A stretch of DNA of 5,742 nucleotides from CAZXYF01 sp964644705. Its GTDB lineage: Bacteria; Planctomycetota; Brocadiia; SM23-32. The translations under genes and the position numbers were made by a program. The stretch is from contig CAZXYF010000200.1 in the NCBI GenBank assembly GCA_964644705.1, forward strand, positions 1-5,742, given 5' to 3'. The notes beneath the pieces are model-generated. The model did no database searches, was not told where the DNA came from, and saw only the letters and a program-made list of their open reading frames with translations. Positions 1 through 5,555 of this stretch are shown piece by piece; the stretch's first letter is position 1; each line of letters starts with the position of its first letter.

Positions 1-7
1 CAGATGG

Positions 8-136
8 GCCTACTGCCGGGCTTGTCCCGGTTGAGGCGTACTTCTGCACTGCCAGAAGGCCCTATCGCCTGGCGTGGCACGCCCGCTGTAGTGCACAGGT
101 ACACGCCCCTCCCGGGACAAGCCCGGCAAGTAGGGC
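8..136. repeat. REP-doublet (REPIN/MITE-like) imperfect inverted repeat
   Basis: Bases 14-30 are an exact 17-base inverted match to 112-128. With a one-base bulge at 129, the pairing continues through 9-13 with 130-134. Each arm contains its own small palindrome: CCGGG, a 5-base loop, then CCCGG (16-30 and 112-126). Inside, 33-50 pairs imperfectly with 90-111, including a perfect 6-bp match of 45-50 with 90-95. The centre holds a further small hairpin (GGCGT 71-75 with ACGCC 79-83). The whole stretch could fold into one long hairpin. Two REP-like palindromes in opposite orientation with a short spacer is the architecture of REPINs, which in other bacteria are moved by RAYT transposases. No transposase lies in the window, and copy number elsewhere cannot be judged. 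A simple MITE or a long mRNA 3'-end hairpin for an unseen upstream gene are alternatives. Confidence 0.6.
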
Positions 137-172
137 ATCACAAAATGCGCGTGGTTCCCCGAATGCTTACTA

Positions 173-181
173 TGTTATTAT
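173..181 (+). promoter_or_regulatory. Possible extended -10 promoter of the EF-hand lipoprotein gene
   Basis: The sequence TGTTATTAT fits the extended -10 consensus TGnTATAAT with one mismatch (TATTAT at 176-181). No good -35 hexamer is present at the usual distance, which an extended -10 can tolerate. Transcription would begin near base 188, leaving a leader of about 55 bases before the chosen ATG at 244. This is a pattern match in an AT-richer stretch between the GC-rich repeat and the gene. Confidence 0.35.
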
Positions 182-230
182 GAGGATTCGTGACCGATCG
201 GGAAATAGGGTTTCGGATGAATTTTGATTC

Positions 231-237
231 AGGAGGT
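231..237 (+). promoter_or_regulatory. Shine-Dalgarno site that sets the EF-hand gene start
   Basis: AGGAGGT lies 6 bases before the ATG at 244 and 9 bases before a second ATG at 247. It is a near-perfect anti-16S match. It decides the start against the upstream in-frame GTG at 190, which has no comparable site and sits at the predicted transcription start. Confidence 0.8.
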
Positions 238-243
238 CGGGAT

Positions 244-855
244 ATGATGCAGGTTATAGGTCGGCGAGATGTGGTGGAATGTGTGGCTGTTGCACTGGTT
301 GTTTTGGCTGGATGCAGCCTGCCCCGGGGAAGTTCAAAGATGGGGGCCTGTCAGTTCAACTGTATTGACCGAAACGATAATGGCGAAGTGACAAGAACCG
401 AGTATCGGGAGTATACAAGAGACTGGTTCCAGGACAGTGATGTTAATAACGACGGCAAGCTTCAACAGGACGAGTTTGTTCAGTTCATGGTGGGGCGTCA
501 CCGGACCCAGGATGCCAATGACGATGGTTTTGTCAATCATGCCGAGATCGTGGCGGCCACTTCAGGAAAAATGTTCGAAGCGGAAATCGAAAAGATGGAT
601 TATCCAGAAGGCGATGATTTGTCCCATTTTGAGATGGTGGATGTGAATGATGACGGAGTCATTACGAGGGAAGAATATACTCTCGAAGGCACCCGGTGGG
701 TGCGCGTGGCGGATCAAAATGACGATGGGAAACGATCCGTGGAGGAAACGGAAACACGGATGGAGTGGTTATTCGATAAAATTGATGATAACGATGATGG
801 TGTTGTCAAAGAGGAAGAAATGACGGAAAACTACGTGGGGGAAGAGGACAAATAG
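244..855 (+). CDS. EF-hand calcium-binding lipoprotein (six EF loops)
   Basis: This is a 203-residue acidic protein. Residues 1-24 form a lipoprotein signal: Arg-Arg at 7-8, a hydrophobic stretch at about 14-22, and the lipobox LAGC with Cys24 as the lipidated residue. Ser25 at +2 is compatible with outer-membrane sorting under the Escherichia coli Lol rule. Six canonical 12-residue calcium loops follow, starting at residues 42, 66, 90, 133, 157 and 181. All are of the form D-x-N-D/N-D/N-G with Glu at position 12. The 24-residue spacing within each group of three is common in bacterial EF-hand proteins and shorter than in calmodulin. Loop 5 has Arg at position 8, where a hydrophobic residue is usual. 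A likely role is calcium binding, buffering or sensing at the envelope; no partner can be named. The gene is monocistronic, has visibly lower G+C than its neighbours, and ends just before a terminator. Met1 or Met2 could be the start. Confidence 0.85.
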   Translation: MMQVIGRRDVVECVAVALVVLAGCSLPRGSSKMGACQFNCIDRNDNGEVTRTEYREYTRDWFQDSDVNNDGKLQQDEFVQFMVGRHRTQDANDDGFVNHAEIVAATSGKMFEAEIEKMDYPEGDDLSHFEMVDVNDDGVITREEYTLEGTRWVRVADQNDDGKRSVEETETRMEWLFDKIDDNDDGVVKEEEMTENYVGEEDK

Positions 856-889
856 GTCCAGATATCACCGTAAATTCTACGAGCTATCG

Positions 890-924
890 ACGCCGATCAA
901 TGTTCTGATCGGCGTTATTTGTTT
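890..924 (+). terminator. Rho-independent terminator of the EF-hand gene
   Basis: A perfect 10-bp stem (ACGCCGATCA at 890-899 with TGATCGGCGT at 906-915) closes a 6-base loop and is followed by the T-rich tail TATTTGTTT. It starts 35 bases after the stop codon. On the minus strand the same hairpin is not followed by a T tract, so it is a one-way intrinsic terminator by sequence, although it could still slow transcription arriving from the convergent permease gene. Confidence 0.88.
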
Positions 925-1003
925 GGCGTTAGAGTGTCATGACAACCTGATATAACCGGTCGAGGTGCCCGCTGATGTTCGGTCTGGACGATGTGCATGT
1001 TCC

Positions 1004-1933
1004 TCAGGTGAAGGCAATAACTATGCCCAGAGAAATGGGTGACAGAAGCGTGCTTACAGCTACCGCGCTCGCCGCCAGCGCCGAATCCCCGTCCATCTGG
1101 TCCGCCAGCACGTAACTGGCGACGGCCGTGGGGGTGGCCAGAAGTATCAGCGCGACGCCCGTTTCGGTGGAGCCGGCTCCCAGGGCGTGCGCGACCAAAA
1201 ATCCGGCAAACGGTGCCAGCCCCAGTTTCCAGAGACAGCTGCCGAGGACCGGGAGCAGACTGCTCTGAATCCGCGTGCTTACCAGTGCCCCGCCCACGCA
1301 GAGCAGGGCCAGCGGGAGGGTCATGTTTCCGAGCGTTTTGAGCGTGCGGTTAACGACCGAGGGAAGTTCGATTTCCAACACGGCCCCCAGTGTACCCGCA
1401 ACACAGGCCAGCAGGAGGGGGTTGGTGATCAGGCCAAAGGCCATCTTCCCCAGCGCCGACCATCCGAACTTGTGCTGGCTGGCCAGCAGGGCCACCACTG
1501 CGACGACATTGTAGATTACGACGATCGGGCCTATGGTCAGCAAAGCGATCTCTTTCGCAGCGGTAGGATCGGCGCCGTTTGCCGAGAAAGCATAGATTAC
1601 GATGGGCAGCCCCACGAAAGCCAGATTTCCCCGAAAACTGGCCTGGATAAAGGTCCCCACCCTCTCCGTTTTCATCCGAAACAGCAGAGCCACCAGAAGA
1701 GAGGCAGCAACCGCCGCGGTGGTGCCGGCGACGACGATGATCAGGCTGTTGACCACCTTTCCGCTCAGAGTGGCGCGGGTGATGCCGTGTACCAGCAGAG
1801 CGGGGAGACCAATCCAGTACACCAGCCATTTCAGGCCGTTGAGAACCTGTTCGGTGAGCAGCTCTTTCCAGTGCAGGACGGTTCCGAGGGCGATGATGAT
1901 GAAAACCGGGAGAAGCGTATTAATGACCTGCAT
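1004..1933 (-). CDS. AEC (auxin efflux carrier) family permease
   Basis: This is a 309-residue polytopic inner-membrane protein of the AEC/Mem_trans family. These bacterial carriers move organic anions or other small metabolites; the substrate cannot be read from the sequence. About ten hydrophobic segments are visible, arranged in two halves around a hydrophilic turn near residues 152-160. Family-like motifs are FRGNLAFVGLP (100-110), NPLLLACVAGTLG (171-183), TLPLALLCVGGAL (205-217) and, near the C-terminus, PTAVASYVLADQMDGDSALA followed by STLLSP. The length is typical for the family and the protein looks intact. The start at 1933 gives the expected N-terminus MQVINTLLPVFIIIALG, but the leader just upstream is pyrimidine-rich with no recognisable Shine-Dalgarno, so initiation may be weak or SD-independent. 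It is the last minus-strand gene, 158 bases beyond the methyltransferase pair, with its own likely promoter, so a functional link to that pair is not established. Confidence 0.9.
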   Translation of the reverse strand: MQVINTLLPVFIIIALGTVLHWKELLTEQVLNGLKWLVYWIGLPALLVHGITRATLSGKVVNSLIIVVAGTTAAVAASLLVALLFRMKTERVGTFIQASFRGNLAFVGLPIVIYAFSANGADPTAAKEIALLTIGPIVVIYNVVAVVALLASQHKFGWSALGKMAFGLITNPLLLACVAGTLGAVLEIELPSVVNRTLKTLGNMTLPLALLCVGGALVSTRIQSSLLPVLGSCLWKLGLAPFAGFLVAHALGAGSTETGVALILLATPTAVASYVLADQMDGDSALAASAVAVSTLLSPISLGIVIAFT

Positions 1934-1978
1934 GGCGTTATAAGGGGTTAGGGGATGTGGGGGCGAAAACGTAGAAAC

Positions 1979-1987
1979 AGTATATCA
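1979..1987 (-). promoter_or_regulatory. Possible extended -10 promoter of the AEC permease gene
   Basis: On the minus strand the sequence reads TGATATACT, an extended -10 element (TGnTATAAT) with one mismatch in the hexamer. CGGACA at 2005-2000 could act as a weak -35 with a short 15-base spacer. Transcription would start near 1972, giving a leader of roughly 40 bases. This would let the permease be expressed separately from the upstream pair. Confidence 0.4.
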
Positions 1988-2010
1988 GCTCTCCGGGTCT
2001 GTCCGTAGCG

Positions 2011-2047
2011 CAGTGAGAAACACGAGCGCCTTTGTCTGTTCTCACAG
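2011..2047. repeat. Imperfect inverted repeat upstream of the AEC permease promoter
   Basis: GTGAGAAACA (2013-2022) pairs with TGTTCTCAC (2037-2045) with one bulged base, around a 14-base centre. It lies just upstream of the proposed permease promoter and about 45 bases past the stop of the 832-residue gene. No T tract follows on either strand, so it is not a convincing intrinsic terminator. It could be a regulator site or an RNA hairpin at the end of the upstream transcript. Confidence 0.35.
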
Positions 2048-2053
2048 ATGTTC

Positions 2054-2063
2054 GCCGTACGGC
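2054..2063. repeat. Perfect 10-bp palindrome GCCGTACGGC
   Basis: This exact palindrome lies in the 158-base gap between the 832-residue gene and the permease gene. A dimeric regulator could use such a site, but no second copy was noticed in the window, and a palindrome this short can arise by chance. Confidence 0.25.
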
Positions 2064-2091
2064 ACAACTGACGATTCGTGAAATGCTCGGG

Positions 2092-4590
2092 TTATGGGAG
2101 TTTCCAGCTGACCACGGCCGCGCACCCGTACAGCACGATTCCAATCAACATGACCATGCTGAAACCGTAGGATGCGGCCAGCAGGAGGGCGATCGGGGTT
2201 CCCGCAACGGAGGCAAACCCGTTGGCGCTCCATGCCCAGGGAACGAGTGGTGGACTGCCGGCCTGCACCCTTTTGAGCCCGTTGGGGAAAGGCCATCCCA
2301 TCAGGAAGGCAAGGGGGGAAGCCAGGAGGACCGCGGCCGCAAAACGCAACCAGAGGGGCCAGGATGCACCCGTGGCAAAAAGGACGGGCAGAACAAATTC
2401 GTAGCTGGCCCCCACTATTGCTATCCCGAAGGCGGCCACACAGATTGCACGCGTGGGCCGACGGAAGATGCTGCGGCTGAGACTGCTTCCCAGTCCGCTG
2501 AAAACCAGAAACGCGCTCAGCACTCCACCCGCGGAGAGGAGGGGATCCCCGAGGAAATGAGTGAAGCGAATGATGAGGGCCATCTCCACCATCATGAAAG
2601 TAATCCCCAGCAGGAGGAAATACACTGCCGTGGGAAACCGTCGTCTTACCGGGCCGGCGGGCTGGTTGTTGTCGCTCCGCAACCACAACAGCGGAAGGAG
2701 TATAAGAATTGCCCCCATTACCACTATTTCCAGCAGCGTCGCCAGCACGATCAGATATCCCATCTCGGCCTTTCGAAACCAGCCCTGATCATAAGTGCGG
2801 CGTAACACCGGAATAGATTCCCAGCGGAAGAAGTTGTAAAAGTAGGGGCTATCGTCGGTGGCGGGACGGACGTTGTAGGCCCAGTGACGCAGAAACTGGT
2901 CTCCTTTGTCCGAGAAAATCTTTGTGGCAGCGTGATGATACCACGAGAGTTTCCCGTCTTGCGGGCCCGGAATGTGCGCAAATTTGTTGCTGGGGGCCAG
3001 GGTTCCACCCGGCGACCAGTCCACATCGAGCCGGAGATTCCGACAGGTTTTCCGGAGCATGTTGCACCGGTCCGGAGTAAAGGGGGTTGGAGAGACCAGC
3101 GTTGTCACCGACAGATAATTGTGGAAAATCGCGACGTGTCGCGCCGGATCGTTAATACCGAGTTGTCGCAACGCTTCCACCGCCGTGAAGAGGAACTTGA
3201 GGTTGTCCCGGGGCGGAGATTGGGAGCTCCGGGTGATCGAGAGCATACCGCCGGATCGCAAACGGCGCAGTGCCAGGACAAATCCCTCGACCGTCAGCAG
3301 GTAATTCTCCTGCATCCCCTGCATGCCCCCCGTGCCCGCGGCCATCCCCTGGACGCCCGTGATCTGGATCACGTCATACCGGTCCTCGGTGCGTTCCAGA
3401 AACAAGCGTGGTGCCTCGGGCACGGCCTCCACCCCGGGCAGGCCGAAGACGTTCCCGGAGATTGACGCAAGTGGCCCACGCATCAGTTCGACGATCTGGG
3501 GGTTGGCCTGGACCGCGGTGATATGAGAGGCCTGCCAGCGGCGAGCGAGCCAGATATTCGTTCCGCCGGTCTCGCCCAGAAGAAGGGTGCGGGGTCGGTC
3601 CATGATCCGGTACGGCAGGCTCATGGGCGTGTGATCCAGGATAGACGCCTCCTCTGCGCTATCGATCCTGTAGATCGTTCCGGCAGAGGACCCGTTGAGG
3701 AGCAACTTGCTCTGAGCCGGGGGTGGTGACGGCGCGGTGAATCCAGCGAACAGGGTGTCGTGGAATCGCGGCGAGTCAAACACATCGATCCGTCCGTAAG
3801 GGCTGTGTCGTGAAAACCGCCTCGTGGCCTGCCCCCGGTCGGCCCACCGTCGGAGGCGGGCGAGTGTTTTGTATTCGTCGATCCGTAGTTGTAAATCGTT
3901 ATTACCTTCAAAAAAGCCCATGATACCTGCTGCCAGCAGAGCGAGGCAGAGGATGACAGCGGCCCGGCCGGCACTGAGACGGCAATCCGTCCCCCGGCAT
4001 GCCCACGTAATCCAGCACAACCCGGACAGCAGCCCCATGACCGAGACGGCGTAGAGGAGGTGGGTTGCGGGGAGAAGATACATCAGGATAATCATGCAGA
4101 CTCCACCGGCTCCGCTCCCCCCCAAATTGGCCCCATACACCAGATGGACGTCCGACGAAAAGTGCATCAGAGCGGCACCGATGACCAGCGCGCCGAGCAG
4201 GAAGGGAATGAATATGATGAGGTGATACGCCATAGCCAGACCTGCCTGGTGCAGGCTGTAGAAGGCATACTGGAAGTTCAGGGGGAGGGTCTGGGCCAGT
4301 CGGAAAGCGATGGGGACGGAGAAGGCGAAAGCAAAGGAAATGGCGCCGGTCCAGAGCGCGAAGTGCTTTTCGAGCCTTTGCCCTATAAGCGTCAGGAGGG
4401 TCCCGCTGGCACCAAAAGCGAGGAGGGCGGTGCTGATCACCAGATAGGAGAAGTGATGCCAGCTGGCGATTGAAAGGCATCGCATGAGGACCAATTCGAG
4501 CCCGATGACGGCCATGGAGACGAGGAATACGGCCAGCGCGGGCATCAACAGAGTCTCCGATCGTCCCCTGTCTTCGCCTGTCTCCGTCAT
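2092..4590 (-). CDS. Membrane-embedded spermidine-synthase/methyltransferase-like protein
   Basis: This 832-residue protein has three parts. Residues about 17-226 hold seven likely membrane helices, including the family-like stretch HHFSYLVISTALLAFGASGT (45-64). Residues about 230-605 form a soluble Rossmann-like domain resembling spermidine synthase. Residues about 609-830 hold roughly seven more helices, with the family-like ends GWPFPNGLKR and AWSANGFASVAGTPIA. In the middle domain the glycine loop reads LLLGETGGT (336-344), strand 2 reads TAVQANPQIVEL (358-369), then come YDVIQITG (405-412), ENYLLTVEGF (428-437) and ATDDSPYF (577-584). The overall order matches membrane-fused SpeE-like proteins, but the acidic residue at the end of strand 2 is Gln361 and the catalytic Asp region is QIT, so canonical spermidine synthase activity is doubtful. 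The reaction is unknown. It overlaps the upstream isoaspartyl methyltransferase by 4 bases with its own SD, so the two are coupled. The gene appears intact. Confidence 0.8.
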   Translation of the reverse strand: MTETGEDRGRSETLLMPALAVFLVSMAVIGLELVLMRCLSIASWHHFSYLVISTALLAFGASGTLLTLIGQRLEKHFALWTGAISFAFAFSVPIAFRLAQTLPLNFQYAFYSLHQAGLAMAYHLIIFIPFLLGALVIGAALMHFSSDVHLVYGANLGGSGAGGVCMIILMYLLPATHLLYAVSVMGLLSGLCWITWACRGTDCRLSAGRAAVILCLALLAAGIMGFFEGNNDLQLRIDEYKTLARLRRWADRGQATRRFSRHSPYGRIDVFDSPRFHDTLFAGFTAPSPPPAQSKLLLNGSSAGTIYRIDSAEEASILDHTPMSLPYRIMDRPRTLLLGETGGTNIWLARRWQASHITAVQANPQIVELMRGPLASISGNVFGLPGVEAVPEAPRLFLERTEDRYDVIQITGVQGMAAGTGGMQGMQENYLLTVEGFVLALRRLRSGGMLSITRSSQSPPRDNLKFLFTAVEALRQLGINDPARHVAIFHNYLSVTTLVSPTPFTPDRCNMLRKTCRNLRLDVDWSPGGTLAPSNKFAHIPGPQDGKLSWYHHAATKIFSDKGDQFLRHWAYNVRPATDDSPYFYNFFRWESIPVLRRTYDQGWFRKAEMGYLIVLATLLEIVVMGAILILLPLLWLRSDNNQPAGPVRRRFPTAVYFLLLGITFMMVEMALIIRFTHFLGDPLLSAGGVLSAFLVFSGLGSSLSRSIFRRPTRAICVAAFGIAIVGASYEFVLPVLFATGASWPLWLRFAAAVLLASPLAFLMGWPFPNGLKRVQAGSPPLVPWAWSANGFASVAGTPIALLLAASYGFSMVMLIGIVLYGCAAVVSWKLP

Positions 4591-5537
4591 TCTGCCTCCT
4601 GGGCTCGACCGGTCATGGGGACGAATCGGACGGGCATAAGTTGTTTCGATCTGACCGTGCCGTCTTTGCCCTTGCGGACCAGCACCAGATACTGGGTCTC
4701 GTAGGCCCCGCCCACAGGGATGATCATGCGTCCGCCCTTCTTCAGCTGCTTGAGCAGGGGGGAGGGGATATGGCCGGCAGCGGCCGTGACGATGATGGCA
4801 TCAAAAGGGGCGTGTTTTTTCCAGCCGAAATACCCATCACCCGTTTTCACCTTTACCGTGTCGTATCCCAGTTTGTTCAGACGCTTCCTGGCTTTGGCGG
4901 CGAGTTCCTCGATGATTTCAATCGTGTAAACGTGCGGTGTGAGTTCGGCCAGGACGGCGGCCTGATAGGCGCTGCCGGTGCCAATTTCCAGCACCCTGTC
5001 CTTCTCATCAAGCTCCAGAAGATCGGTCATAAACCCGACGATATAGGGCTGAGAAATGGTTTGGCCGTGTCCTATGGGCAGGGGATGATCTTCGTAGGCG
5101 GAGGCAGCATGCTGCGGGGGGACAAATTTATGCCGGGGGACATGTCGCATTGCGGCCAGCACGGTTTGATCCTCAATCCCCCGCGCCCCAATCTGTTCTT
5201 CAACCATCCGATGTCGGTCTTTGCGGCGTTCTTCAAAACGCGGCGGATCCCATACGGTTTGTTTCTTTTCGCCCGACTGGTCCGACTTCCGTTTTGATGT
5301 GTCCTCCTGGTTCTCGTTTGCCCCGGTTGAGGATTTGGATTCGCCCGCCTTTGTCTGGTTCGATGAAGCCTGGTCCGTCGGGGGCGCGGAGGGGGTTTTC
5401 TGATATCGTGCCCGGTTACTATCATTACGGCGAACATCCAGTTGCTGGATGATTAAGAAAATCGCCACAACGAGGCCCGTGACAATCACACCAATGAAAA
5501 TGGGGATTCTGTGTTCTGGTGCGGATGGTTCAACCAT
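4587..5537 (-). CDS. pcm: Membrane-anchored protein-L-isoaspartate O-methyltransferase
   Basis: The product transfers a methyl group from AdoMet to L-isoaspartyl residues of aged proteins, starting their repair. Numbered from the chosen Met, the 316-residue protein has one hydrophobic helix at about 11-32, a hydrophilic Ser/Gln/Lys/Glu-rich linker at about 34-99, and a full catalytic domain from about 100 to 312. Hallmarks are PIGHGQTISQPYIV (154-167), the AdoMet motif VLEIGTGSAYQ (182-192), the acidic strand-2 end YTIEI (204-208), GDGYFGW (233-239), and FDAIIVTAAAGHIP (245-258). The C-terminal LMPVRFVPMTG is also typical. Escherichia coli Pcm is about 208 residues, so the extra ~100 residues are the anchor and linker. 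The start at 5537 is preferred over an in-frame ATG at 5555 because GGGAGGTG ends 6 bases before it. Arginines follow the helix, which could favour a cytoplasmic catalytic domain, but topology is uncertain. It is the first gene of the coupled pair. Confidence 0.92.
   Translation of the reverse strand: MVEPSAPEHRIPIFIGVIVTGLVVAIFLIIQQLDVRRNDSNRARYQKTPSAPPTDQASSNQTKAGESKSSTGANENQEDTSKRKSDQSGEKKQTVWDPPRFEERRKDRHRMVEEQIGARGIEDQTVLAAMRHVPRHKFVPPQHAASAYEDHPLPIGHGQTISQPYIVGFMTDLLELDEKDRVLEIGTGSAYQAAVLAELTPHVYTIEIIEELAAKARKRLNKLGYDTVKVKTGDGYFGWKKHAPFDAIIVTAAAGHIPSPLLKQLKKGGRMIIPVGGAYETQYLVLVRKGKDGTVRSKQLMPVRFVPMTGRAQEAE
4595..4600 (-). promoter_or_regulatory. Shine-Dalgarno for the 832-residue membrane protein
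   Basis: A perfect AGGAGG sits 4 bases before the ATG at 4590, inside the last codons of the preceding gene. With the ATGA overlap (4587-4590) it supports both the start choice and translational coupling. Confidence 0.85.
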
Positions 5538-5543
5538 AACATG

Positions 5544-5551
5544 CACCTCCC
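5544..5551 (-). promoter_or_regulatory. Shine-Dalgarno that sets the pcm start
   Basis: GGGAGGTG on the minus strand ends 6 bases before the ATG at 5537. It falls inside the reading frame if the earlier ATG at 5555 were used, and no comparable site precedes that earlier ATG. This favours the 316-residue product. Confidence 0.75.
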
Positions 5552-5555
5552 ACAT

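Noticed and set aside
190..243. In-frame GTG start giving an 18-residue longer EF-hand protein
   Set aside because: It lacks a Shine-Dalgarno, sits at the predicted transcription start, and would place a charged extension before a lipoprotein signal that begins properly at the ATG at 244 behind AGGAGGT.
935..944. TGTCATGACA perfect palindrome between the convergent genes
   Set aside because: It is short, is not near any promoter, and lies in a 3'-to-3' gap where regulation is unlikely; chance occurrence is plausible.
1187..1951. Long plus-strand open frame opposite the AEC permease
   Set aside because: It is exactly antisense to a clear family member and its translation is low-complexity, hydrophilic and motif-free, as expected from the complement of a membrane-protein gene.
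2032..2805. Plus-strand 257-codon open frame opposite the 832-residue gene
   Set aside because: It is Gly/Glu/Gln/His-rich with no recognisable domain and is antisense to conserved membrane helices; no ribosome binding site was seen.
4641..5297. Plus-strand 218-codon open frame opposite pcm
   Set aside because: It is antisense to the conserved Pcm catalytic domain, whose motifs are unmistakable on the minus strand.
5538..5555. Earlier in-frame ATG for pcm
   Set aside because: The only good Shine-Dalgarno lies downstream of it and is correctly spaced for the ATG at 5537.
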